Positions 51,906-60,521 of a DNA stretch of 64,000 bases are shown here, in pieces. The stretch lies in assembly GCF_018139545.1 (NCBI RefSeq), contig NZ_JAGSPJ010000003.1:248001-312000 (forward strand). The letters are read 5' to 3'. Both the position numbers and the translations under genes were made by a program. The notes below the pieces were generated by a model that was not told where the DNA came from, did not search any database, and worked only from the letters and a program-made list of their open reading frames with translations. The DNA is from Affinundibacterium fentianense. GTDB taxonomy: Bacteria; Pseudomonadota; Gammaproteobacteria; Burkholderiales; Burkholderiaceae_D. The stretch's first letter is position 1; every line of letters starts with the position of its first letter.

Positions 51906-51934
51906 AAAAAGCCTCTTGATTTCTCAAGAGGCTT
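51906..51934 (-). terminator. Rho-independent terminator of tRNA-Leu
   Basis: On the minus strand AAGCCTCTTGA pairs with TCAAGAGGCTT and a U-run follows. It starts ten bases after the tRNA CCA end. Confidence 0.9.
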
Positions 51935-51943
51935 AAATACTGT

Positions 51944-52028
51944 TGGTGCCGAGAGCCGGAATCGAACCGGCACGCCTTGCGGCGCCAGATTTTGAGTCTG
52001 GTGCGTCTACCAATTCCGCCATCTCGGC
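51944..52028 (-). tRNA. tRNA-Leu (anticodon CAA)
   Basis: An 85-nt class II tRNA with the CCA end encoded (51946-51944). Acceptor arm GCCGAGA/TCTCGGC, the D-loop signature TTGGTAGACGC, the anticodon arm CCAGACTCAAAATCTGG with CAA in the loop, a long variable arm (CGCCGCAAGGCG) and the T-arm GGTTCGATTCC are all present. It reads UUG leucine codons. Confidence 0.97.
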
Positions 52029-52098
52029 AACGCATGAACAGAATTATGACAGGGTGCTCCGATTTTTGCAAGCACTTGGCTTAATTTGCTGTTATATT

Positions 52099-53874
52099 TT
52101 ATGGTTCTGCAGTTTGATTGAATTGTTTCGCTTCATTTTTCAGCAGCGTATTTTTTTCGATTTTTCGGTAAAGTGTGAAATATTCATCTTTATCCGCTGC
52201 ACGTTGTCCTTCCCAAATCATCTCCCAAGTTCCAGGAAAGTCTTTGTCGACTGGGCCTTTGATTTTTCCTTGAAAGCGACGATTGGCTTGGGTTAAGAGT
52301 AAATCACAATTTTGCTCACTCAATCCAGCGAAGTGCACTTTACTAAAATACGCGAAAGAAGCCCGTTGTGATGCGCCTAGCTTACTGTCAATGCAACGAT
52401 AGGTAGTCGGAAGCTTGGCGGCCATTTCTTGCGCAACTTCGGAATAACTGACGCGGTGATTAATTAAGGGCATCCATAGACTCATAATTAAAAACCAGCA
52501 CAAGATGACGCCACCGCTTGAAAGTACGACCGCCCGCCAAAGGACGGATGGCTGCCTGGAAATTCGCCAATAAACAATCCGAAACCAGATGACACTGATC
52601 GCAATAGCAAGAATAAAGACGAGAAAATGAAATTCGGGTGTGTAGCCTGGTGCCCAGCTCAGGATTTTCTTACTAGTACGTTGTGGCCATCCTGATTGGA
52701 ATGCAATCCAACCAAACCAGAAAAGGCCCGCTGCGCCTGTCATGACCATCACAGCGAACCAATCAACTGCATTGATTGCACTGCGCTTCATTGTCGGCAA
52801 ACCAAATGCCGCGAGGATGGCAAGTGGTGGCAGAAGTGGAAGTAAGTAACCTTCCTCGTGGGTACGATTCAATAAAGCTAAACTCGAAAAACAAATTAAA
52901 AAAGCGAGTGGTAGTGAAATGTGCAGCGACCTCTCTTGTTTGCGCCAAGCATAGATCGCCCAAGCTGCAAATGGCCATGCTGGCCATGCAAACCAGATTC
53001 CATAGCGTAAGAAGTGGATGGCATTGTCGAATATTGGTGCACCTAATTGACGATAGTTCCATTCCATCCAAGCTTGGTACGGTGAGCTGGTGAATGGTTG
53101 AACTTGTTGTAGTGTGAATAGCCACGCACCGACGACTAGCAGGGCGATTGGAGTGCTGACAAAAAGTAACCAAGTCTCTAAGTTTTGTTTTCGGTAACGG
53201 CAAAGAATCAATAGAGATATGAGGATGCCGAGCGGAATTACCCAACCTCTGGTTAAGACTAGCAATCCAAGCACTAGCCCAATTTTTAATGCGCCGACTT
53301 TATTTGGGGCATCGAAAAAGCGTATGCTGAGATACAACAGGAATCCAATTAATGCGATGAAAAGTGGGCCGCTGCTGGTCGTATGGCTTGGGAGAAGCAA
53401 ACCGAGACAGCCTAAATAAATTAATAGTGCACCATCAGCAAGAGTGCGCCCAAAGTCGCGCGGTTCTGGTTGTCCGCCGAATGCAAGCTTCAGGGGTTGT
53501 GCTTCAGTACGTCGACCAAGTAAATAAGTACTATACCAAACAGAAATCGATCCCAATAGGAATGCAAGTCCAGTTGCAATGCGTGCGGCCATAGGGTCGC
53601 CAATAAGACTGCCAAATAATTTGATGCAGAGCGCGCCAAGCCAAAACGCGAGGGGACCTTCTTCTGGCACTGGCAGGCCAACGACATGTGGCCACAACCA
53701 ATCTTGCAAGTTGCCATGCGCCATTGTCCACATTACACCGAAGCCCGCTGCATCAGCTCCTTTCCATGGATCCCGTCCAATTAGACCGGGAAGAATATAG
53801 AGTAAACAAAGGGCAAAAATGCTCCAACGTGGTAAGGCAATTGTGGCAGAGGCGGGAAGGCGGACTGGCTTCAT
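52099..53874 (-). CDS. ArnT-like GT-C glycosyltransferase (PMT family)
   Basis: A 591-aa integral membrane protein with about 12 helices, a GT-C fold. The first periplasmic loop holds the acidic GRDPWKGADAAGFG near residues 33-46, as in ArnT/PMT enzymes. HEEGYLLPLLPPLAILAAFG near 340 and a C-terminal soluble part with TYRCIDSKLG follow. It would transfer a sugar from an undecaprenyl carrier to lipid A or another periplasmic target; the acceptor is not known. The start at 53874 (MKPVRLPAS) excludes an 11-codon upstream stretch. Confidence 0.85.
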   Translation of the reverse strand: MKPVRLPASATIALPRWSIFALCLLYILPGLIGRDPWKGADAAGFGVMWTMAHGNLQDWLWPHVVGLPVPEEGPLAFWLGALCIKLFGSLIGDPMAARIATGLAFLLGSISVWYSTYLLGRRTEAQPLKLAFGGQPEPRDFGRTLADGALLIYLGCLGLLLPSHTTSSGPLFIALIGFLLYLSIRFFDAPNKVGALKIGLVLGLLVLTRGWVIPLGILISLLILCRYRKQNLETWLLFVSTPIALLVVGAWLFTLQQVQPFTSSPYQAWMEWNYRQLGAPIFDNAIHFLRYGIWFAWPAWPFAAWAIYAWRKQERSLHISLPLAFLICFSSLALLNRTHEEGYLLPLLPPLAILAAFGLPTMKRSAINAVDWFAVMVMTGAAGLFWFGWIAFQSGWPQRTSKKILSWAPGYTPEFHFLVFILAIAISVIWFRIVYWRISRQPSVLWRAVVLSSGGVILCWFLIMSLWMPLINHRVSYSEVAQEMAAKLPTTYRCIDSKLGASQRASFAYFSKVHFAGLSEQNCDLLLTQANRRFQGKIKGPVDKDFPGTWEMIWEGQRAADKDEYFTLYRKIEKNTLLKNEAKQFNQTAEP

Positions 53875-53905
53875 GGTTTTTTTATTTGATAAAACTCGAT
53901 GATAC

Positions 53906-53933
53906 AAAAAAGGCAGCCGTAGCTGCCTTTTTT
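53906..53933 (-). terminator. Rho-independent terminator downstream of rpmE2
   Basis: Perfect stem AGGCAGC/GCTGCCT with the loop CGTA and A/T runs on both sides. It follows the L31 gene on the minus strand and precedes the ArnT-like gene. Confidence 0.92.
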
Positions 53934-53969
53934 CTTAATACTGATGTACTAAACGTACCAGTTCGTTGC

Positions 53970-54242
53970 TTATTCGCCAGTAGATACAGACGTTTTAGAA
54001 CCAACGGAACCGAATTTCTTACGGAATTTGTCAACGCGACCAGCGGTATCAACGATTTTGTGCTTACCTGTGTAGAAAGGATGAGATTCAGCAGAAACCT
54101 CGATCTTTACCAATGGCATAGTTTTACCGTCAACTTCGATAGAGTCTTTAGTTTGGATTGTGGAACGTGTGATGAATTTGAAATCGTTAGAAACGTCGTG
54201 GAACATCACTTCGCGATAATTTGGGTGGATACCGTCTTTCAT
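53970..54242 (-). CDS. rpmE2: Ribosomal protein L31 type B
   Basis: A 90-aa large-subunit ribosomal protein: [20 protein letters not shown] at the start, [13 protein letters not shown] near residues 50-62 and VDKFRKKFG near the end. It lacks the CxxC pairs of zinc-binding L31, so it is the zinc-independent (C-) type that can replace the other form when zinc is short. The start at 54242 matches the family; the 12 codons further upstream in frame do not. No Zur site was recognised upstream. Confidence 0.95.
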   Translation of the reverse strand: MKDGIHPNYREVMFHDVSNDFKFITRSTIQTKDSIEVDGKTMPLVKIEVSAESHPFYTGKHKIVDTAGRVDKFRKKFGSVGSKTSVSTGE

Positions 54243-54504
54243 ACTTGCCTCAAAAATAGTTTGGTAGCCAATATGCACTTCGTCGGTCGCCCAGCTTCTT
54301 GACCCGATTGCTTATCACTTGCCAGAGTTTAAATCACTTAAAAAGTTTCTTAGCGTCAAGCTAAGCCCGTGATTATACAATAAAATCATGGACTGACGTC
54401 GTCGTGTCTTTGATTATGCAGTAATTTTATCGTCGACTTGCGAAGTCTCAATTCCAACATTCAGTCAATCGGCAAGAAATTAAGGCCTGTTGAAAAGGAA
54501 ATTT

Positions 54505-55137
54505 ATGTCGAGCAATATTCATGCGGGTATGAGCAGTCTTTTACACGTTGTGGAAGTCGTTGGTGTTTTTGTTTTTGCTAGCTCCGGCTTGGTTGAGGCG
54601 AGACGTAAAAAAATGGATTTGGTGGGCGTTTTCACAGTTGCTTTTATCACAGCGTTTGGTGGCGGCACCGTCCGTGATATTTTGTTGGATAGGCGACCTC
54701 TGTTTTGGATAGAAAATTACGAATATCCCACCTTGATTTTTGTTTTTTGTGCACTGGTGTCACCATTTTTTCGACAGTTACGGCAAGTTGTCACAGAACG
54801 CGTGATTTTATATGCGGATGCACTTGGTCTAGGATTATTTAGCGTCGGCGGTGCTTCGCTAGCATTTGGGATGAAAATGCCCTTGTTTGTTTGCGTCATG
54901 ATGGGTGTAATCACGGGAATTTTTGGTGGAGTATTGCGCGATATTATTTGCAATGAAATTCCGATGGTGTTTCGAAGGGGGCAGTTATACGCTACTTGTG
55001 CATTTCTTGGATGTTGGATTTACTTGGTTTTAGCCTTGTATGGTGCGAGTGAAATCATTGCTGTCGTATCGGGAATTGCCGTCACTCTGATCCTTCGTCT
55101 TTTCGCCGTAAGATATGATTGGAAGCTGCCTGGTTAA
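54505..55137 (+). CDS. Trimeric intracellular cation channel family protein (YicG/UPF0126)
   Basis: A 210-aa inner-membrane protein with seven helices built from two repeated three-helix halves. The first half carries GVFVFASSGLVEARRK and TAFGGGTVRDILL near residues 51-63; the second carries TGIFGGVLRDIIC. The GG(G)-RD motifs are the family signature of TRIC channels. AAGGAAA lies five bases before ATG 54505. Confidence 0.9.
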   Translation: MSSNIHAGMSSLLHVVEVVGVFVFASSGLVEARRKKMDLVGVFTVAFITAFGGGTVRDILLDRRPLFWIENYEYPTLIFVFCALVSPFFRQLRQVVTERVILYADALGLGLFSVGGASLAFGMKMPLFVCVMMGVITGIFGGVLRDIICNEIPMVFRRGQLYATCAFLGCWIYLVLALYGASEIIAVVSGIAVTLILRLFAVRYDWKLPG

Positions 55138-55178
55138 TCGCGCTTGGATTTCTTGCGGTGATCGATCATGACTGCGAT

Positions 55179-55805
55179 TTACTTACGAGGTGGTCTATTG
55201 ATCAGTCCAAATAACACAGCATCGATCATGGTTTCTGCATGGGCGGCCAAGTCGTAAGCGGTCGGATCAATTAGCCATTCATGGACCAAACCGATGAGGA
55301 AAGCATGATTAATTTGTACGGCAATGGGAATATTTGTATCCAAGGGCAATTCGCCCTTTGCTACGGCTGCCCGAAAAATATCACCAATTTTATCCATGCA
55401 TTCATTGCGGCTCTCGCGTTCTTGAATAAATGACTGCATTTCCGCGGTCTTTTCACAGCGATGAAAAATGATATCAAATACCTTGGTTTGTCTTGTATTT
55501 GCTGTGACTTGCGCTATAAAGTGTAAATTGAGTTGCCGCAGTGCCGCGATTGGATCGTCAATTGTATTGCTGGTGATTTCATTGAGTAGGATTTCGATAG
55601 GCAAAAATGCGCGATCACACAAAGCGTGGAATAATTCCTTCTTATCTTTAAAGTGCCAGTAAATCGCTCCCCGTGTCATACCTGCTGCACAAGCAACATC
55701 GTTTAAAGTCGTATTGGCAACACCTTTTTCACAAAATACTAATTCCGCTGCATTCAGCAGGGCTTCATAAGTTTGTTGCGTATCTTCTTTGGTTTTTCTG
55801 GCCAT
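55179..55805 (-). CDS. TetR-family repressor of the adjacent RND efflux operon
   Basis: A 208-aa TetR/AcrR regulator. The helix-turn-helix (about residues 27-50) includes TTLNDVACAAGMTRGAIYWH, followed by FKDKKELF. The ligand domain ends with FLIGLVHEWLIDPTAYDLA. The start at 55805 has GAGGAG ten bases upstream. It is divergent from the efflux operon with a palindromic operator between, the acrR/ttgR arrangement, so it probably represses the pump and itself. Confidence 0.9.
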   Translation of the reverse strand: MARKTKEDTQQTYEALLNAAELVFCEKGVANTTLNDVACAAGMTRGAIYWHFKDKKELFHALCDRAFLPIEILLNEITSNTIDDPIAALRQLNLHFIAQVTANTRQTKVFDIIFHRCEKTAEMQSFIQERESRNECMDKIGDIFRAAVAKGELPLDTNIPIAVQINHAFLIGLVHEWLIDPTAYDLAAHAETMIDAVLFGLINRPPRK

Positions 55806-55891
55806 CGCAGAACTCCTCATCTTCGCCGTGAAAGCGCGACCTGCTGAAAATTAAATTTTTTTTATATTTCACGAATTTTACAATTTTAAAC

Positions 55892-55915
55892 TATACAAAC
55901 ATTCGTGTATGTATA
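55892..55915. promoter_or_regulatory. Probable TetR/AcrR operator
   Basis: A 24-bp imperfect palindrome with left arm TATACAAACATT and right arm CGTGTATGTATA; ten of twelve base pairs agree. It resembles AcrR/TtgR operators (TACAT...ATGTA). It overlaps the -10-like TATAAT at 55914-55919, so a bound repressor would block the pump promoter. Confidence 0.7.
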
Positions 55916-55919
55916 TAAT
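55914..55919 (+). promoter_or_regulatory. Probable -10 box of the RND efflux operon
   Basis: TATAAT lies 35 bp upstream of the adaptor start codon and overlaps the operator. No good -35 box is present at the usual spacing, which suggests a weak or activator-aided promoter. Confidence 0.4.
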
Positions 55920-55953
55920 AGCATACTGCGAACTTCAATTAAAGAGGAAATTT

Positions 55954-57270
55954 ATGAGCAAGATATATGATCAAGAACTTAAGGATAGCCATTTGAAATC
56001 CGCTTTTCCATTTAAATTCAATCGCTTAGCTTTAGTTCTTGCGTTGGCATTGCCAGTTTTTGCGTTGTCAGCATGCAATAAGAACGCGGGTGGAAATGCT
56101 GCACAAGGTGGCGCGATGCCACCGCCAGAAGTGAATGTCATCACTTTGCAAGGCCGCGACTTACCCATTGATTTCGAATTTGTCGGACAAACAGCAGGTA
56201 TACGTGAAACTGAAGTGCGCGCTCGCATTAGCGGTATTTTGGAGCAGCGTGTCTATGAAGAAGGCGCCAAAGTCAAAGCAGGTCAGGTGTTATTTCAAAT
56301 TGATCCAGGCTCCTATCAAACACAATTAGCGTCGGCGGAAGCGGCGCTTGGCGTGAGTGAAGCAAAGTTAAATCAAGCAAAACGCGAATTTGCTCGATTG
56401 ACGCCATTGGCAGCCGAGAAAGCAATCAGTCAACGTGAATACGATGATGCGAAATCGGCGTTGGAAATGGCTGAAGCAAGCCACAAGCAAGTGCGTGCGC
56501 AAGTGAATGAGGCGAAATTGAATTTGAGCTATACCAAAGTGGTAGCACCGATTTCCGGTGTGACTGGTGTAGCGAGCAAACCAAACGGTAGCTTAGTGAC
56601 ACCGGCCGATAGTTTGTTGACCACCATCGTGCAAACTGACCCTATCTATGTCAATTTCAGCGTGAGTGAGGCAGATTATTTGAAGTTGAATGCTGATTTG
56701 GCTAACGGTAAATTGCATTTGCCAGGTAAGCGTGCAAGCAATGGTGGCTTAGATTTTGAGGTTAAGTTAAAAATGGCTAACGGTGACATCTTCCCAACCG
56801 CAGGCAAGATGAATTTCTTAAGTGAAAAAGTCAACACGACAACAGGTGGGTTCGATGCGCGTGCGCAAATCGCGAATCCCGATGGTGCCTTGCGTCCAGG
56901 TCAATTTGTACGTGTGATGTTGCAAGGTGCAACACGTCAAGCAGCGATTGCTGTGCCACAACGTGCTGTGATTGATAGCCCGATGGGGAAACTGGTATTT
57001 GGTGTGTCGCCAGATAACAAATTGGTGCCACGTCCAGTTCAGTTGGATGGATGGTCACGTGGTGAATGGATCGTGACAAAAGGCTTGCAAGCTGGCGAGC
57101 GTGTTTTGGTGGATGGTTTTATCAAGGCACATGATCCAGGCATGACCGTTAAACCAGTAGCGATTGACGCCAAAGCTGCGGCCAACCCTAATTCTGCTGC
57201 GCCGACGGCCGCACCAACGGCTGCGCCAGCGGCAGCTTCGGCTTCTGCAAGTGCGAAAGCTGCGCACTAA
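55954..57270 (+). CDS. RND efflux periplasmic adaptor (AcrA/MexA type)
   Basis: A 438-aa lipoprotein. The lipobox LSAC lies near residue 40 after a longer than usual N-terminus. The lipoyl/hairpin domain has VRARISGILEQRVYEEGAKV, QLASAEAALGVSEAKLNQAK (coiled coil) and LSYTKVVAPISGVTG. The beta-barrel follows, and the C-terminal tail is Ala/Pro-rich (from about residue 405). It bridges the inner-membrane pump and the outer-membrane channel. AGAGGAAA lies five bases before ATG 55954; the frame upstream includes the promoter and is not coding. Confidence 0.93.
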   Translation: MSKIYDQELKDSHLKSAFPFKFNRLALVLALALPVFALSACNKNAGGNAAQGGAMPPPEVNVITLQGRDLPIDFEFVGQTAGIRETEVRARISGILEQRVYEEGAKVKAGQVLFQIDPGSYQTQLASAEAALGVSEAKLNQAKREFARLTPLAAEKAISQREYDDAKSALEMAEASHKQVRAQVNEAKLNLSYTKVVAPISGVTGVASKPNGSLVTPADSLLTTIVQTDPIYVNFSVSEADYLKLNADLANGKLHLPGKRASNGGLDFEVKLKMANGDIFPTAGKMNFLSEKVNTTTGGFDARAQIANPDGALRPGQFVRVMLQGATRQAAIAVPQRAVIDSPMGKLVFGVSPDNKLVPRPVQLDGWSRGEWIVTKGLQAGERVLVDGFIKAHDPGMTVKPVAIDAKAAANPNSAAPTAAPTAAPAAASASASAKAAH

Positions 57271-57317
57271 GTCCGTTTAGGATGGGTGTTCATTTCAGTC
57301 GAATTTAAGGACTCACT

Positions 57318-60300
57318 ATGTTTTCCAAATTTTTTATTAATCGACCGATTTTCGCGACGGTAGTGTCGTTGATTATCGTGATCGCTGGTTTGGCCGCTTT
57401 GCGTGTCTTACCAGTTGAGCGTTACCCAGAAATTTCACCACCAGTTGTCAATGTGGTTGCTTTCTACCCAGGAGCTTCAGCAGAGGTTTTGGAGCGAACT
57501 GTGGCGGCACCGATTGAGGAACAAATCAATGGTGTTGAAAATATGTTGTACATGGATTCGGTATCGGCGGCGGATGGTCGCGTATCGATTAACGTGACTT
57601 TTGAGGTCGGTACCGATCTCGATATCGCCGCGGTCAACGTCAATAACCGTGTTCGTCAGGCAGAAGCAAAGTTACCGCAAGAAGTGCGTCGACAAGGCGT
57701 AACGGTATCAAAGAGTTCGTCGAACTTCTTGGTTGTTGCGGCGTTTTATTCTGAAGACAATCGTTACGACAGTTTGTACTTATCCAATTATGTAACGCAA
57801 AACGTATTGGATGCGATTAAACGTATTCCAGGTACTACCAACGTACAAGTGTTTGGTGCAAAAGACTATGCAATGCGTATTTGGATGCGACCTGATCGTA
57901 TGGCGCAATTAGGCGTGACGGTGAGTGATATCGCCAGTGCTGTCGGCGAACAGAATGCACAATATGCGGCAGGTAAGATTGGTGCACCACCGAACAACAC
58001 TGAAGAATTGACGATGACGGTGACCGCCAAAGGTCGTCTATTAGAACCCTCTGAGTTCGCCAATATCATTATCAAAGCAGGTAAGGGCGGTAGCACCATA
58101 CGTTTGAGTGATGTCGCACGCGTTGAGTTGGGCTCAAAAGATTACAACTTGTATGGTCGTATCAATGGACATCCCTCAGCAAACGTTGGTATTTTCTTGC
58201 AGACCGGCGCGAATGCTTTGGACACTCGTGAAGCAGTAGAAAAAACTCTGCGGGAGTTGAAAGCGAAATTCCCAGAGGGAATGACTTATAAAACACCGTA
58301 CGATACGACGCCGTTCGTTACGGAATCAATCCATGAAGTGTTAAAGACACTGGCCGAAGCGATGGTCTTAGTCTTTATCGTCGTGTATTTATTCCTGCAA
58401 AGTTGGCGCGCGACGATTATTCCTACATTGGCTGTACCTGTTTCATTGGTCGGTACGATGGCTGGATTGCACATGCTTGGCTACAGCATTAACACATTAA
58501 CGCTTTTCGGTATGGTGCTAGCGATTGGTATTGTGGTGGATGATGCGATCGTTGTGTTAGAGAACGTCGAGCGATTGATGAATGAAGAGGGCATGTCACC
58601 AAAAGAAGCAGCGATTGAAGCGATGCAAGAAGTGACAGGGCCGGTCATTGCGATTGTATTGGTATTGGTTGCTGCGTTTGGACCGATCGCATTCTTGGGT
58701 GGCTTGGCTGGTGAGTTATATCGTCAATTCTCTGTCACGATTTCGATTGCGGTGATTTTGTCAGGTATCGTTGCACTGACTTTAACGCCTGCTTTGTGTG
58801 CAATTTTATTGAAACCCGGTGCGGAAAACCATAATCGTTTCTTCGATTGGTTTAACCATGCGTTCGCACATTTAACCAAGCGTTATACCTCTGGCGTGAC
58901 TTTCTTCTTGAAGCGTGCCGTGCTCGGTGTGAGCTTATTCGTTGGCATGATTTTGATGGCTGGCTTGTTGTGGAAAACTGTTCCCGGTGGTTTGGTTCCA
59001 GATGAAGATCAAGGTTACTTCATTGGCGCCGCGATCTTGCCGGAAGGTGCATCTCTAGAGCGCACCAATATGATGGTTAAGCAAATGGAAACAGCGCTTG
59101 AATCGAATAAAGATATCGACACACGTTTCGCGTTGATCGGTTTGGATTTCTTAGGTGGTGGCGGTTTGAAATCTTCTGCTGCGACGATGTTCTTCCCATT
59201 ACGTTCTTGGGATGAACGCAATAAGTCTGCGAAAGAATTGGTGGGTGAATCGTTCATGCGCACTGGCAATATCAAAGAAGGCTTGCCATTATTCTTCAGC
59301 CCACCTGCAATTCAAGGCTTAGGTCAAACTGGTGGCTTTGAGTTTTATTTGCAAAACAAAGGTGAAGGCGGCGTGAAACGCTTGGCAGAGTTGTTGCCTG
59401 TTTTGATTGCCGAAGCAAATAAACAGCCTGAACTAGCTGGAGTAAAAACCTTATGGCAAGCTAACTCACCGCAATTGTTTGTTGATGTCGATAATGAAAA
59501 AGCACGCGCGATGGGCGTAGTTTTATCAGATGTCTACAATACTTTAGCCGCAACTTTAGGTAGTTACTATGTGAACGACTTTAATAAAAATGGTCGCGTC
59601 TACACTGTGCAATTGCAAGCGGAAGGACAGTATCGCGCTAAGCCTGAAGATATTGGTAATTTGTATGTACGTTCGATTAGCGGTCAAATGATCCCTATCC
59701 GAGCCTTCGCAACGACCAAGTTCATTACGGGCCCAGATTCCGTGCAACGATTTAATGCCTTGCCGTCGATAAAGTTATTGGGTGATGCAAAACCTGGCTT
59801 TAGTTCAGGCCAAGCGATTGCAGCGATGGAACGCGCAGCAAAAAATGTATTGCCATCGGATGTGACTTATGACTGGGGCGGCGCATCCTTCCAAGAAAAA
59901 CGTAGCAGCAGTGCGGGCGGTTTGGCACTTGCCGCAGGTGTATTAATGATCTTTTTGATCTTGGCTGCACAGTATGAAAAATGGTCACTGCCATTCTCTG
60001 TTTTGTTGGCTATGCCGTTTGGTATTTTCGGTGCGTTGCTTGCCGTGTATTTACGTCACTTTAATAATGATGTGTACTTCCAAATTGGTTTGGTGACCTT
60101 GCTTGGCTTGTCAGCAAAAAATGCGATCTTGATTGTGGAATTTGCGGTGATGAAAGTGCATGAAGGCTATGCACCTGTTGCTGCTGCAGTTGAGGCTGCA
60201 CGTCTGCGTTTCCGTCCTATTTTGATGACATCGTTGGCATTTATTTTAGGCGTGGTGCCATTGGCATTCTCAAGTGGTGCGGGTGCGGCGGCACGTCAAT

Positions 60301-60521
60301 CTTTAGGAACGGGTGTATTGGGAGGCATGATCGCAGCAACCTTCTTGGCGATCTTCTTGGTACCACTATTCTTTAAATTAATTTATGACCGTCGTTTCAA
60401 AACTTTAGATAGTGACTTTGATCATCCAGAGCATCACTACGCGAATGATCCGTTCGAGAATCCATTTAGAAAAGTTGAGAGTACGGATGCAGTTAAAGAA
60501 AATAATGAGGTGAAATCATGA
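57318..60521 (+). CDS. RND efflux pump, HAE1 type (AcrB/MexB-like)
   Basis: A 1,067-aa inner-membrane proton-driven pump. It starts MFSKFFINRPIFATVVSLII and has two large periplasmic loops and 12 helices. Proton-relay residues are the double Asp in GIVVDDAIVVLENVER near residue 405 and the Lys in GLSAKNAILIVEFA near 937. FQEKRSSSAGG marks the second half. Tail slightly longer than AcrB. It should export hydrophobic drugs, dyes or bile-like compounds. It lies 47 bp after the adaptor and overlaps the next gene by four bases. Confidence 0.95.
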   Translation: MFSKFFINRPIFATVVSLIIVIAGLAALRVLPVERYPEISPPVVNVVAFYPGASAEVLERTVAAPIEEQINGVENMLYMDSVSAADGRVSINVTFEVGTDLDIAAVNVNNRVRQAEAKLPQEVRRQGVTVSKSSSNFLVVAAFYSEDNRYDSLYLSNYVTQNVLDAIKRIPGTTNVQVFGAKDYAMRIWMRPDRMAQLGVTVSDIASAVGEQNAQYAAGKIGAPPNNTEELTMTVTAKGRLLEPSEFANIIIKAGKGGSTIRLSDVARVELGSKDYNLYGRINGHPSANVGIFLQTGANALDTREAVEKTLRELKAKFPEGMTYKTPYDTTPFVTESIHEVLKTLAEAMVLVFIVVYLFLQSWRATIIPTLAVPVSLVGTMAGLHMLGYSINTLTLFGMVLAIGIVVDDAIVVLENVERLMNEEGMSPKEAAIEAMQEVTGPVIAIVLVLVAAFGPIAFLGGLAGELYRQFSVTISIAVILSGIVALTLTPALCAILLKPGAENHNRFFDWFNHAFAHLTKRYTSGVTFFLKRAVLGVSLFVGMILMAGLLWKTVPGGLVPDEDQGYFIGAAILPEGASLERTNMMVKQMETALESNKDIDTRFALIGLDFLGGGGLKSSAATMFFPLRSWDERNKSAKELVGESFMRTGNIKEGLPLFFSPPAIQGLGQTGGFEFYLQNKGEGGVKRLAELLPVLIAEANKQPELAGVKTLWQANSPQLFVDVDNEKARAMGVVLSDVYNTLAATLGSYYVNDFNKNGRVYTVQLQAEGQYRAKPEDIGNLYVRSISGQMIPIRAFATTKFITGPDSVQRFNALPSIKLLGDAKPGFSSGQAIAAMERAAKNVLPSDVTYDWGGASFQEKRSSSAGGLALAAGVLMIFLILAAQYEKWSLPFSVLLAMPFGIFGALLAVYLRHFNNDVYFQIGLVTLLGLSAKNAILIVEFAVMKVHEGYAPVAAAVEAARLRFRPILMTSLAFILGVVPLAFSSGAGAAARQSLGTGVLGGMIAATFLAIFLVPLFFKLIYDRRFKTLDSDFDHPEHHYANDPFENPFRKVESTDAVKENNEVKS

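Noticed and set aside
53970-54302. 204-codon plus-strand ORF (53688-54302) across rpmE2
   Set aside because: It runs through the terminator and antisense to a clear ribosomal protein gene.
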